Shown here in pieces: positions 56,033 through 64,000 of a DNA stretch of 64,000 nucleotides. Both the position numbers and the translations under genes were made by a program. Each line of letters starts with the position of its first letter. The stretch's first letter is position 1. The stretch comes from Vibrio ishigakensis. GTDB taxonomy: Bacteria; Pseudomonadota; Gammaproteobacteria; Enterobacterales; Vibrionaceae. The notes beneath the pieces were generated by a model, which saw only the letters and a list, made by a program, of their open reading frames with translations, did no database searches and was not told where the DNA came from. The stretch lies in contig NZ_AP024881.1 in assembly GCF_024347675.1 (NCBI RefSeq), forward strand, positions 1,240,001 to 1,304,000, read 5' to 3'.

Positions 56033-56584
56033 ATTAAAGGTGGAAGACGTGGCCAACAACCGGCCAAACAAAACCAGCACCGTCTAAACGGTGAAATTCG
56101 TGGCGTTCGTGAAGTTCGTTTAACCGGCGCAGATGGTGAGTCAGTAGGTGTAGTATCTATCCAACAAGCTGTTGCTGCTGCTGAAGAAGCTGGTATGGAT
56201 CTTGTTGAGATCAGCCCTAACGCCGAGCCACCAGTTTGTCGTGTGATGGACTATGGCAAATTCCTCTTTGAAAAGAGCAAAGCTGCTAAAGAGCAGAAGA
56301 AGAAGCAAAAGCAGATTCAGATTAAGGAAGTAAAATTCCGTCCTGGAACTGATATTGGAGACTATCAGGTAAAACTACGCAACCTGACGCGTTTCCTAGA
56401 AGACGGCAACAAAGTGAAGGTAACAATTCGCTTCCGTGGCCGCGAAATGGCACACCAAGAAATCGGTGTCGACGTTTTGAATCGTCTGAAAGAAGATACA
56501 GTGGATCTTGCTGTTGTTGAATCTTTCCCGACTCGAATCGAAGGCCGCCAGATGATCATGGTGCTAGCCCCTAAGAAGAAGTAA
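56033..56584 (+). CDS. infC: Translation initiation factor IF-3
   Basis: A 183-residue protein. It starts at the rare codon ATT 56033, in ATTAAAGGTGGAAGACG, with AGGAA (56021-56025) seven bases upstream overlapping the thrS end; no ATG exists before residue 55. This is the infC autoregulation device: IF-3 rejects AUU starts, so it limits its own synthesis. The N domain has [19 protein letters not shown], the linker is [11 protein letters not shown] and the C domain has [13 protein letters not shown]. The second ATT at 56030 is less well placed. Confidence 0.95.
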   Translation: MKGGRRGQQPAKQNQHRLNGEIRGVREVRLTGADGESVGVVSIQQAVAAAEEAGMDLVEISPNAEPPVCRVMDYGKFLFEKSKAAKEQKKKQKQIQIKEVKFRPGTDIGDYQVKLRNLTRFLEDGNKVKVTIRFRGREMAHQEIGVDVLNRLKEDTVDLAVVESFPTRIEGRQMIMVLAPKKK

Positions 56585-56609
56585 TTAAAGGCTTTGCAAG
56601 TAATCTAAC

Positions 56610-56683
56610 CTCGCTGCCTTAAGGGTGGCGGGGTTTCATTCGCCCTAATTACTATTGTTTAAACAACTCAACAATGCGGAGTT
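56610..56683 (+). promoter_or_regulatory. Leader between infC and rpmI with L20-type control features
   Basis: CCTCGCTGCC pairs with GGTGGCGGGG (with G-T pairs and a bulge) at 56610-56636, and AACTC (56665-56669) pairs with GAGTT (56679-56683), covering the rpmI ribosome site GGAG (56678-56681). In E. coli ribosomal protein L20 binds a fold in this interval and stops rpmI-rplT translation. The position and the hidden ribosome site fit; the full pseudoknot was not traced. Confidence 0.5.
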
Positions 56684-56690
56684 ATTCATC

Positions 56691-56885
56691 ATGCCTAAGA
56701 TGAAAACCAACAAAGGTGCTGCTAAGCGTTTTAAGAAAACTGCTGGTGGTATTAAGTACAAGCACGCTACAAAACGTCACATCCTGACTAAGCGTACTAC
56801 TAAGAACAAGCGTCAGCTACGTCCAAACGCTCTACTTCCTAAAGTTGAAGTAGCAGCAGTTGCTCGTATGATGCCATACGCTTAA
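56691..56885 (+). CDS. rpmI: 50S ribosomal protein L35
   Basis: A 64-residue, very basic protein starting [17 protein letters not shown], the exact family N-terminus; the frame upstream of 56691 is not used because the ribosome site lies at 56678. It is part of the 50S subunit and co-transcribed with rplT, 41 bases away. Confidence 0.97.
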   Translation: MPKMKTNKGAAKRFKKTAGGIKYKHATKRHILTKRTTKNKRQLRPNALLPKVEVAAVARMMPYA

Positions 56886-56926
56886 TTCTTTTTAGTTTAT
56901 AATTCGTTTAGTTTAGGAGAAGCATA

Positions 56927-57280
56927 ATGCCTCGCGTAAAACGTGGTGTACAAGCTCGTGCACGTCATAAGAAAGTTCTAAAACAAGCTAAAGGTTACTA
57001 CGGTGCACGTTCACGTGTATATCGTGTAGCTTTCCAAGCAGTTACTAAAGCTGGTCAATACGCTTACCGTGACCGTCGCAACAAGAAACGTCAATTCCGT
57101 CAACTATGGATTGCACGTATCAATGCTGCATCTCGTCAAAATGGTCTATCTTACAGCCGTTTCATCAACGGTCTTAAGAAAGCATCTATCGAGATCGATC
57201 GTAAGATCCTTGCTGACATCGCGGTATTCGACAAAGCTGCATTCGCAGTTCTAGTTGAAAAAGCAAAAGCTGCTCTTTAA
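56927..57280 (+). CDS. rplT: 50S ribosomal protein L20
   Basis: A 117-residue basic protein starting [20 protein letters not shown]20 is an early assembly protein and represses its own operon. AGGAGAAGCATA precedes the ATG. The usual enteric next genes (pheM-pheST) do not follow; an alaX gene does. Confidence 0.98.
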   Translation: MPRVKRGVQARARHKKVLKQAKGYYGARSRVYRVAFQAVTKAGQYAYRDRRNKKRQFRQLWIARINAASRQNGLSYSRFINGLKKASIEIDRKILADIAVFDKAAFAVLVEKAKAAL

Positions 57281-57305
57281 TAGCAGTTGTCAGGTTTAAG
57301 AGAAA

Positions 57306-57333
57306 GGGGACCCTAGGGTTCCCTTTTTTATAC
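57306..57333 (+). terminator. Terminator of the thrS-infC-rpmI-rplT operon
   Basis: GGGGACC pairs with GGTTCCC (one G-T pair) around CTAG, followed by six T. Confidence 0.9.
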
Positions 57334-57433
57334 CTAAAATATTCTTTTCCCTCACTTTTCTCTTCAAACCCATGACAAGTCGTCCGTTTCCCTGCTAGGT
57401 TAAAGCTCTAACCGAATTACGGGAGAACATGGA

Positions 57434-58090
57434 TTGGTTCAAAAGCTTTTCTGGCAAGACCCTTATCTCACCTCAGTCACCGCACAAATCACCTCGATTG
57501 AGGAAGATGTGGTGCAGCTCGAACGCACCATTTTCTATGCCGAGTCCGGAGGGCAGGAGAGTGATGCTGGCACTATCGGCGGTATCCAAGTCCTCTTTGC
57601 ACAAAAACACACAACTAAAATACTCTACCAATTAGCCGAGACTCCGAACTTTAAGGTTGGAGATGAGGTTGAAGTCGCAATCGAGTGGCCTAGGCGTTAT
57701 GCACTAATGAAACTTCATTTTGCTGCTGAGGTTGTGCTCGAGCTTTTCACTACACTCTATCCCAAGCTAGATAAAATCGGCGCGCATATCTCACAAGACA
57801 AGAGCCGAATCGACTTTGCCTCAGATACCAATATAAAACCGCTACTTGCAGAAATAGAGTCCAAGGCGCAGGCCATTATCGAATCTGATAGCCTAATTAA
57901 AAGTGCTTTCTCTGATGAGGAGAATGAACGTAGATACTGGCAAGTGGATGGTTTTGCCAAGGTGCCTTGTGGTGGCACTCATCTTAAGCGCACCTCCGAG
58001 GTGGGTAAGATACGCCTCACGCGCAAGAATGTTGGTAAGGGCAAAGAGCGCGTCGAGATAAGGCTCGGAGGAGAACTAATATGCCAGTAG
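57434..58090 (+). CDS. AlaX-like alanyl-tRNA editing protein
   Basis: A 218-residue protein from TTG 57434, with GGGAG eight bases upstream; the ATG at 57429 is in another frame. AlaX marks are AESGGQESDAGTI at the N-terminus, LMKLHFAAEVVLELF where zinc-site His is expected, and VPCGGTHLKRTSEVG (CxxxH). The first motif reads HFAAE, so the usual HxxxH appears as HxxxE. It is thought to clear Ser or Gly wrongly attached to tRNA-Ala. It overlaps the next gene by 10 bases and leads a four-gene unit. Confidence 0.82.
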   Translation: MVQKLFWQDPYLTSVTAQITSIEEDVVQLERTIFYAESGGQESDAGTIGGIQVLFAQKHTTKILYQLAETPNFKVGDEVEVAIEWPRRYALMKLHFAAEVVLELFTTLYPKLDKIGAHISQDKSRIDFASDTNIKPLLAEIESKAQAIIESDSLIKSAFSDEENERRYWQVDGFAKVPCGGTHLKRTSEVGKIRLTRKNVGKGKERVEIRLGGELICQ

Positions 58091-58467
58091 CGTTATGGGT
58101 TTTATTGTTTGTTGCTATCGTCCCTTATCTGCTAGCAGGGCTTGGCGGATACATGAAAATAAAACAACTGGGCCATTTGGATAATCGTCACCCTAGGGTA
58201 CAAGCGCAATCAGCGACAGGTATTACAGCGCGTGTCATAGCTGCACAGTCTAATGCTTGGGAGGCGCTGGCCTTTTATGCAGCGGTTATCATGGTATGTG
58301 GTTTTAGTGGTGTGGATTGGGAGTTGTTGACCATTCCTGCTGTGATCTTTGGTATAACCCGAGTTATCCATCCAATTTTATATCTTATGAATATTGCGAC
58401 CCTTCGCAGTATCACGGTTGTGGTAGGCGTGAGTGCCTGTATCTATATGATGAGTTTGGCGGTGTAG
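58081..58467 (+). CDS. MAPEG family membrane protein
   Basis: A 128-residue protein with four hydrophobic helices: VALWVLLFVAIVPYLLAGLGGY, the middle pair around WEALAFYAAVIMVCGF and LLTIPAVIFGITRVIHPILY, and a last one near SITVVVGVSACIYMMSL. It carries HPRVQAQSATG and ARVIAAQSNAWEALAFY, as in bacterial MAPEG proteins. These relate to glutathione-dependent microsomal enzymes; activity is unproven. AAGGCTCGGAGGAG before the ATG lies inside alaX. Confidence 0.82.
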   Translation: MPVALWVLLFVAIVPYLLAGLGGYMKIKQLGHLDNRHPRVQAQSATGITARVIAAQSNAWEALAFYAAVIMVCGFSGVDWELLTIPAVIFGITRVIHPILYLMNIATLRSITVVVGVSACIYMMSLAV

Positions 58468-58468
58468 T

Positions 58469-59023
58469 ATGTTTCGAGCAGTGATAGAACCGAATCTGGA
58501 ATTGAGATTAGCTCATCCGAGAATATCCCCTGATTATTACTCTCTGGTTAAGCAGGATAGGAATTATCTGAGTGAGTGGCTTGCTTGGCCGCTCCATGCA
58601 GATGGCGAGGCGTTCTTTTCTGAGTTTTTTAAGAAGTCTTTAAACGATTATGCCAATAACAAGGCGATGGTGTGTGCCATTTTCTATGAGAACGAGCTAG
58701 TGGGTAACGTGTCGTTCAATTCCATATCATCTTCACTATCGAGTGTGGAGATAGGGTATTGGCTTGGCTTTGCACATCAAGGTAAAGGCATTATGAGTAA
58801 GTGTGTTTCTTACCTTATTCGCTATGCTTTTACCGAACTTGAGATGCATAAGGTGCAAATCTCAGCTGCGACTGAGAATAGACCGAGTCGCGCACTGTGT
58901 GAGAGGCTAGGAATGTCCCTAGAGGGAGTCATAACTCGGGCAGAGAATCTAAATGGAAGAGTGGTGGACCACGCTATCTATGGTCTTAGCCGAGAAGAAT
59001 GGAAGAATAAGGAGCAGATGTGA
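58469..59023 (+). CDS. GNAT acetyltransferase (RimL-like)
   Basis: A 184-residue GNAT enzyme. The acetyl-CoA loop is in GYWLGFAHQGKGIMSKCVSYLI, and the last strand-helix carries ENRPSRALCERLGMSLEGV. N-terminal EPNLELRLAHPRISPDYYSLV matches RimL/YdaF-type enzymes, which acetylate protein N-termini or small amines. The substrate is unknown. It starts two bases after the MAPEG stop and overlaps the sulfurtransferase start by 4 bases. Confidence 0.85.
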   Translation: MFRAVIEPNLELRLAHPRISPDYYSLVKQDRNYLSEWLAWPLHADGEAFFSEFFKKSLNDYANNKAMVCAIFYENELVGNVSFNSISSSLSSVEIGYWLGFAHQGKGIMSKCVSYLIRYAFTELEMHKVQISAATENRPSRALCERLGMSLEGVITRAENLNGRVVDHAIYGLSREEWKNKEQM

Positions 59024-59850
59024 ATCAAGTTCTGGTAGATGTAAATTGGCTCGCCGAGCATAAAGAAGAAGTGATTTTGTTAGATGCCTTTATGTTGAAG
59101 GTAGTGGGTAAGGAGCCGATTGAATATGATAAGTTAACTACTATACCGGGGGCACTTGCATTCGATATAGAAACCGACTTTTGCGACCTCGATTCAACCC
59201 AGCTGCATGCTATGCCAACACCAGAGCAATTTACGCAGAAGGTACGTGAGCTTGGGATTAACAAAAACTCAAGCGTGGTTATTTTTGACAACCAAGGTAT
59301 CTACAGTGCGCCTCGAGCTTGGTGGACCTTCAGGTTAATGGGATTTGATAAGGTTGCAGTGCTCGATGGTGGTTTACCGGCTTGGATTGACGCAGGTTTT
59401 GATGTCGCACATGAGTTTGAAGTACCGGCCAATTTGGGTGATTTTGAAGCTAAACCAATCCAAACATTGGTGTGTGATGCCCAAGATGTGGTGAGCAATA
59501 TAGAGACTAAACAGGCAAAAGTGTTAGATGCGCGCGGTGCGCCTCGATTTAATGCTGAGGTAGCTGAACCAAGGCCCGGTGTACGAGCAGGTCATATTCC
59601 TGGCTCTCAGAACCTACCTTTTGCTAGCTTGATGGATGGAGAGTGCTTTAAAGCTTTACCCGAGTTAAAGAAAAGTTTTTCCAATCTAGGGCTAGATGAC
59701 GGTGATGCACTGATCATGTCGTGTGGCTCTGGCATAACCGCCTGCATCTTGATCTTGGCGGCTCACGTATGTGGCCTCACAGACACCAAGCTGTATGACG
59801 GCTCGTGGGCAGAGTGGGGCAGTGACGAATCACTGCCAGTAGAAGTTTAG
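59020..59850 (+). CDS. 3-mercaptopyruvate sulfurtransferase-type rhodanese
   Basis: A 276-residue protein with two rhodanese domains. The inactive N-terminal one ends in VVIFDNQGIYSAPRAWWTFRLMGF; the catalytic one has PGVRAGHIPGSQNLPF and the active loop CGSGITA with Cys235. CGSGxTA is the SseA/3-MST loop rather than the CRxGR of thiosulfate transferases, so mercaptopyruvate is the likely sulfur donor. The start overlaps the GNAT gene (ATGTGA). The stop overlaps the end of the convergent gene by 4 bases. Confidence 0.9.
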   Translation: MNQVLVDVNWLAEHKEEVILLDAFMLKVVGKEPIEYDKLTTIPGALAFDIETDFCDLDSTQLHAMPTPEQFTQKVRELGINKNSSVVIFDNQGIYSAPRAWWTFRLMGFDKVAVLDGGLPAWIDAGFDVAHEFEVPANLGDFEAKPIQTLVCDAQDVVSNIETKQAKVLDARGAPRFNAEVAEPRPGVRAGHIPGSQNLPFASLMDGECFKALPELKKSFSNLGLDDGDALIMSCGSGITACILILAAHVCGLTDTKLYDGSWAEWGSDESLPVEV

Positions 59851-60926
59851 AGCTCTGGCTCGATTCTATACACCTTGCCACTGTCGGTGGTGAAGTAGAT
59901 AAGATCGTCGGGAGAGACCTGAATATCACGAATTCGCTCTCCCAGATCCTCAAATAGGCGCTCTTTTTCGTTGAGATTACTACCTGTGATTTCCACTACA
60001 TTGATGTGGGTGAGCTTTAGGGCTCCTGCGAGAAGTTTGCCATTGAGCTTTGGATAGTTCTTACCACGATAAAGCACCATACCGCTCGGTGCGATGGATG
60101 GTACGTAGACCAATTTTGGTGATTCGATGCCTTCCATATGCTCAGCATCTCCTACCTTCAAAGGTCCCCAATATTCTTTACCGTGTGATGTGATAGGCCA
60201 GCCATAGTTGGCGCCTTTTTGGATCAGGTTGATCTCATCACCGCCACGAGGGCCGTGCTCGATAGCCCACAGCTGGCCAGTTTGTTTATCAAAGGTAATG
60301 CCTTGCGGATTTCTATGTCCATAACTCCAGATGCTATCTAGCCCATCCTTTGTTTTGGCGAATGGATTGTCTTTTGGTGAGTTACCATCACCGTTTAATC
60401 GCAGTATGCTGCCAGAGTCCAGCTGGAGGTCTTGCCCATTATCTCGGGTTCCTCTATCGCCGATGGAGAAGTAGATATGGTCGTTTTCATCGATGGCGAT
60501 ACGGCTACCGAAGTGACGACCGGAGCTAGAGCGGGTATTAGAAACGTAAAGTTCTTTGAAGTCGGTTACTTCACCGCCTTGGTAGTGAAAGCTAGCTAGG
60601 GTCGTTTTTGGACCCGACGAGGTTTCCTTGGAGTAGGTGAGATAGATGGTTTGTGGGTGCTTTGGATGAATAGCGAGATCCATTAATCCGCCTTGTCCTG
60701 ACGCCTCAACGTTGTCGGGCTTAAACAGTGCCTGTTTGCTTCCTGAGTCAAGATTGAGTTCGACGATTGAGCCGTTGCGTTCGCTGATAAGGGCGGTATT
60801 TTTATCCACAAACTCAATAGACCAAGGTATTGAAAGACCGCTGCCTATTTGTGTTAGCTCGTAGCCTTGCGCTGCAAAGGAGCTTAACCCCAAAATACCC
60901 AGTAGACTCAATTTATTCAGTTTCAC
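59847..60926 (-). CDS. PQQ-dependent sugar dehydrogenase-like protein (YliI type)
   Basis: A 359-residue exported protein, starting at GTG 60926 with AGGAG in front, giving MKLNKLSLLGILGLSSFAAQG as signal peptide. It matches the soluble aldose dehydrogenase family: GGLMDLAIHPKHP, FGSRIAIDENDHIYFSIGDRGTRDNGQDL, IWSYGHRNPQGITFD, WAIEHGPRGGDEINLI and IAPSGMVLYRG, residues that hold PQQ and calcium. It would oxidise sugars in the periplasm if PQQ is supplied. It overlaps the DUF3080 gene by 4 bases. Confidence 0.9.
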   Translation of the reverse strand: MKLNKLSLLGILGLSSFAAQGYELTQIGSGLSIPWSIEFVDKNTALISERNGSIVELNLDSGSKQALFKPDNVEASGQGGLMDLAIHPKHPQTIYLTYSKETSSGPKTTLASFHYQGGEVTDFKELYVSNTRSSSGRHFGSRIAIDENDHIYFSIGDRGTRDNGQDLQLDSGSILRLNGDGNSPKDNPFAKTKDGLDSIWSYGHRNPQGITFDKQTGQLWAIEHGPRGGDEINLIQKGANYGWPITSHGKEYWGPLKVGDAEHMEGIESPKLVYVPSIAPSGMVLYRGKNYPKLNGKLLAGALKLTHINVVEITGSNLNEKERLFEDLGERIRDIQVSPDDLIYFTTDSGKVYRIEPEL

Positions 60927-61927
60927 TCTAATTTCTCCTGTCGACCAACCCTGTCTCCACACCGCTCAAAAAGGGTTATCCAATATTGCGCATGGTTTAC
61001 GCTGGCGACCTTATAGTCCTTGTATGCATTTAGTATAGGGTGTTGAAGGTGCTCCGGTAGGTTTTTTGTATATAAAACAGAAAGATAAGGTGAAAGGGTT
61101 TGGTAGGCAGAATTTAAGTCTGCGAGGTATGGCTGTATCTCGGCTATGTAATAGGTGTAGAACACATTCTTGAGGCGCTGATAACGAGTGGGGTCTCTAT
61201 TGAGGCCACAAAAAACCTCGTGGTCGTGTGCCTTAAGCTGGGCAGTAGTCACACTTAGGTAATAACTAGATTCTTGCAGCGCTTTGGTGATGCGACCCAT
61301 TTGATCAAACTTTTCTACTTCCTCTTGCAATGAGAGGATAGAAAACCCTTGCATCAAATCTCCTTGTTGATGCATCTGATTTAATTGATTGTGCTCTTTT
61401 AATGTGTCTCTTAATGCAATTAAACCTCTATTACTTTCCTTGCTGTACCATAGGTTAGAGTAGGCATTGGCATACATGGCATCACTGGTATAGAGGGTGT
61501 TGCTTATATGGATAGGGAGCTCCTGCCACTTGGCTTGATAGATCTGATACACCTCACTAGCAAAGTCAGCGTCGAGTTCGTTCGAGTCGATACACTCCTT
61601 TAAACCAGACAAGAGATTCACCTGATATTCGAGGTTACGAAACTGGTCTTGTACCTTTCCTAGCACGGTATTTCGTTCTGCTATCAAAGACAACAGTTGG
61701 CACTCAGATAGCTGTAATGAATCCATCAATCCAACGCTATGTCGAGGTGGTTCTATGTATAGATCTCGCTTTCGAGGGTATTCATGACGAGGTAAATCTA
61801 GGGCAGGGCTTTGTTGCTGCTGAACGTTACTGATGCGTTGCAGATAGTCTTCAAATTTATCTTCTACTGTCACAGGCTCGCAGCCAGTGAGCAAAAGAAA
61901 AACTATCACTAAATACCGTTTCAACAT
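60923..61927 (-). CDS. DUF3080 family lipoprotein
   Basis: A 334-residue lipoprotein with lipobox LLTGC, Cys16. The rest is helical, with LSECQLLSLIAERNTVLGKVQ, NLWYSKESNRGLIALRDTLKEHNQL and several Tyr/Leu-rich stretches; a Cys near CGLNRDPTRY and one near FERCGDRV may pair. The DUF3080 call rests on memory of this family. Function is unknown. It is coupled to the YliI-type gene and follows the DUF2339 gene. Confidence 0.75.
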   Translation of the reverse strand: MLKRYLVIVFLLLTGCEPVTVEDKFEDYLQRISNVQQQQSPALDLPRHEYPRKRDLYIEPPRHSVGLMDSLQLSECQLLSLIAERNTVLGKVQDQFRNLEYQVNLLSGLKECIDSNELDADFASEVYQIYQAKWQELPIHISNTLYTSDAMYANAYSNLWYSKESNRGLIALRDTLKEHNQLNQMHQQGDLMQGFSILSLQEEVEKFDQMGRITKALQESSYYLSVTTAQLKAHDHEVFCGLNRDPTRYQRLKNVFYTYYIAEIQPYLADLNSAYQTLSPYLSVLYTKNLPEHLQHPILNAYKDYKVASVNHAQYWITLFERCGDRVGRQEKLE

Positions 61928-61962
61928 ATTGCTCCGAGTTACACGACCTCAGTTCATACGTA

Positions 61963-64000
61963 CTATTGGCTCGAATGAGTTAAGTCATTCGAGCCGTGTT
62001 TTAGACGTTGGAATAGCCAACCGATCGCCACTAGACAGAGCCCCAAACCTAAGAAAGAGAACGCGCGTAACAGCCCGGTCAGCTCAGACATATCCACAAC
62101 AAAAGCCTTTAAAATCACCACAAACATCAATCCAAAGCCAATTTGATGCGCCAATTTGCTGGTATGGATTTGTGACCAAACGATAGTAGCGGCGGCAATA
62201 ACAAGCCAAACCACCGAGTAGGTATAGAGCTCTGCTTCTTGAATGCCAAAATCAATCCCGATGTAGCCGTCATGATAAAAGTGGCGAATAACGGCATTAA
62301 CGCTGCCAATTGCGAATAGGCCGGCTAATACTCGAATTCCTTGAACCAGACGTGTTTCAAATATTCTTAGCTTCAATGCAGTGGCTAAGATGACAGTCGG
62401 CAAGATCCACATAGGGGTGATCCAGTTGATAACAAGCATCTGGCCTAGATCTTGGTTAGTGAATAAGGGGTTGAATCGCACTAGAAGAATTAAGTGCAAG
62501 CTAATTGATGCGATGAGCAGGGCATAGCCGAATACACGATAGAGATGTGAAACCAAGTTATGTTGGGTTAGAGGGGCTCGATAGAGGTATACACACCCAA
62601 GGATCAGATAGTTGAGCGCTAGGAGCACACACTCTTGATAGCTAAAGTTAAAAAGAGAGGGGTAGTCACCAATCAAAAGGTAACTGGACTCAGTGGTAAC
62701 AAACAGAGCCAAGAGGTGCATTCTTGCGCCGGATAACCATGGCTCTAATGATGGCCTTTCAAATAGCTTGGAGGCTAGCAATACAAGCCCAAAGCAAGCC
62801 GGGTAGATAACCAGAGTCCAGTGAATGCCGAGTATGGTTTCCGACTCGTAGGGTGATAGCCAAGGTGCGGTCGTGAGACGGGTGAGAATGACAACTAGTA
62901 CAGCTTGGATCAACCAGCTTGGCGCTGAGAATTTGAATCTGCGACTCCAGTAAGCCAGTGATACCAACTGAGCGGTAAGAGCCAAGGTTAAGGTTCCTGC
63001 CTCGAGCAGCATAGTAAAGATCAAACTCAAGTTAGCATTTGCCAAAAGCCAACCCGAGACTTGAATATGTGGCTGCTGATAGCGCTTGGTGATCATGACC
63101 GCTATCGCGCCAAATAGAGCGAGCTCTGCAGCCCAAAGTGGATATGACGACTCTGAAATTTCAGCAGGTGTCAGAACGTAGGTAATTGCGAATAGCAGTG
63201 GAATCGAGACCCCAAGCAGCAGAGAGAAAGCAGGTCTTGTTGGGAGCTTATAGTGCATCAGTAGCGCATAGGCAAAGAAGATAACCCCACTGACCTGAGT
63301 GAACAGGTGCGCGCCTGTGTACATAAACAGAATATCCGTTTTGTCTGTGGAGGATACCTGCATAGCAAGGGTCGAGAGATTGAGTATTAGCGCCAAAATG
63401 GGCCAGCTATCAAAGGCGGAATGACGGTAAGATGCCCAAAACAGCAATGCGGTGAAAACCAAACTGTAGGCGACTAATTCTGGTTGGTATCCCCAAATAG
63501 CATAATAAATCCAGATAGGCGGGATCGCGCAAAGTACCCCTGCCTGCTCTTTGCGGGGCATAAGCAGAACCTTGAGTGGCAATGGCTTCTGATTTTGGCT
63601 GTCTAGGCGCCAACCCATTACTGGGCTGAGGGTGAACAGGTACAGCGAGGCAAGGCTAAATGAAAGCAGCACTGCAACCTCGTTGCCACTCTTAGAAAGA
63701 AATATCGCCAACAGCAGATAGCTGAAGTGTCCAAGAAAACTCAATTGCCAAAGATAGCGGTTGCTGACCTTAGAGGTTATGTAGATGGCAGAGCTACTGA
63801 TAAAGGTGACGAATAGCGAAAGCTCTAAAAGCGTCAGTTCATTGGACCAAAATAGCGCCGGTACTGCATATGATCCTATTACACCAATAAAGGCGACGAT
63901 TGGGCCGAACCTAAGCGCCATGAAGGTCGCGACACTGGTGACGAGTAAAGTGACAAACAGCGCGGGAGTGGGCGGAATAAATTTATAGTAATGAGTTGAG
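61963..64000 (-). CDS. DUF2339 family multi-pass membrane protein, N-terminus outside window
   Basis: The frame is open to the window edge, so at least 678 residues; the ATG at 63921 is internal because the sequence before it (FVTLLVTSVATFMALRFGP) continues the same helix pattern. About 20 hydrophobic helices are seen, starting with GPIVAFIGVIGSYAVPALFW, the mark of DUF2339. The family has no known function. Its last codons form a hairpin with the stop codon. It lies 35 bases upstream of the DUF3080 gene on the same strand, so co-transcription is likely. Confidence 0.85.
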   Translation of the reverse strand, partial: STHYYKFIPPTPALFVTLLVTSVATFMALRFGPIVAFIGVIGSYAVPALFWSNELTLLELSLFVTFISSSAIYITSKVSNRYLWQLSFLGHFSYLLLAIFLSKSGNEVAVLLSFSLASLYLFTLSPVMGWRLDSQNQKPLPLKVLLMPRKEQAGVLCAIPPIWIYYAIWGYQPELVAYSLVFTALLFWASYRHSAFDSWPILALILNLSTLAMQVSSTDKTDILFMYTGAHLFTQVSGVIFFAYALLMHYKLPTRPAFSLLLGVSIPLLFAITYVLTPAEISESSYPLWAAELALFGAIAVMITKRYQQPHIQVSGWLLANANLSLIFTMLLEAGTLTLALTAQLVSLAYWSRRFKFSAPSWLIQAVLVVILTRLTTAPWLSPYESETILGIHWTLVIYPACFGLVLLASKLFERPSLEPWLSGARMHLLALFVTTESSYLLIGDYPSLFNFSYQECVLLALNYLILGCVYLYRAPLTQHNLVSHLYRVFGYALLIASISLHLILLVRFNPLFTNQDLGQMLVINWITPMWILPTVILATALKLRIFETRLVQGIRVLAGLFAIGSVNAVIRHFYHDGYIGIDFGIQEAELYTYSVVWLVIAAATIVWSQIHTSKLAHQIGFGLMFVVILKAFVVDMSELTGLLRAFSFLGLGLCLVAIGWLFQRLKHGSNDLTHSSQ

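Noticed and set aside
56195..56584. IF-3 starting at ATG 56195
   Set aside because: This would remove most of the N domain; the same frame continues upstream with IF-3 sequence to ATT 56033.
57429..57635. ORF from ATG 57429 in another frame at the start of alaX
   Set aside because: It has no family likeness, while the overlapping frame from TTG 57434 encodes the AlaX domain.
1..64000. CRISPR array, prophage, integron cassettes, insertion sequences, defence systems
   Set aside because: I saw no spaced direct repeats, transposase, integrase, attC-like or defence genes; gene content is core chromosomal throughout.

Overview
The window reads as core chromosome of a Vibrio (Vibrionaceae, probably chromosome 1). 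The reasons are the gene families and their order: a fused diaminobutyrate aminotransferase/decarboxylase followed by the two other norspermidine genes, a fused trpCF, a 400-residue FabV enoyl reductase, PanP, HexR, a 367-residue PurC, a GspS/AspS pilotin, and several neighbourhoods shared with Escherichia coli (trp-rnm-yciO-rluB, uvrY-uvrC-pgsA-Gly/Cys/Leu tRNAs, thrS-infC-rpmI-rplT). I see no insertion sequence, phage, integron or CRISPR array. The species cannot be named from this alone.

Layout. 1-9.7 kb: end of a HAD phosphatase, an exported cyanophycinase, an RlpA-like lipoprotein, a VOC protein, the reverse-strand group yciB-yciA-yciI-gspS, a DsbA-like oxidoreductase, a LysR regulator, a radical SAM protein, an SDR and an ACT protein coupled to a drug-efflux MFS. 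11-18 kb: the whole trp operon on the reverse strand with its TrpR operator, Trp-rich leader peptide and attenuator, divergent from rnm-yciO-rluB. 20.6-25.4 kb: lrgAB with a divergent LysR gene, yciU and polB. 25.8-30 kb: varA-uvrC-pgsA and six tRNA genes (Cys-Gly-Leu-Gly-Cys-Gly). 30-37 kb: an MscS channel and the norspermidine pathway, preceded by a long leader with a strongly foldable element. 37.4-46 kb: gcvR-like gene, fabV, grxA, an iron alcohol dehydrogenase, a YghU-type GST, hexR, panP and lysO. 46-53.7 kb: a tfoX/tfoY gene, purC with a PurR box, a sulA-like gene with a LexA box, two small or uncharacterised proteins, ydiJ and a DUF3581 gene. 54-57.3 kb: thrS-infC-rpmI-rplT with translational control signals. 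57.4-64 kb: an alaX-MAPEG-GNAT-sulfurtransferase operon, then on the reverse strand a DUF2339 membrane protein (running off the edge), a DUF3080 lipoprotein and a YliI-type sugar dehydrogenase.

The region is mostly ordinary housekeeping sequence, so the interest is in its control elements. The best candidate for something undescribed is the element at 31224-31349, upstream of the norspermidine operon: a 14-bp closing stem enclosing a 9-bp hairpin and a GUGA-capped hairpin, downstream of a promoter-like sequence. The thrS leader carries a hairpin with a 7-nt loop that presents CGU, a threonine anticodon, as expected of a ThrRS-binding operator. Other points of note are the expanded tRNA array with a decayed tRNA-Gly remnant, paired inverted repeats between polB and varA, and an AlaX protein in which the second zinc-site histidine appears to be glutamate.
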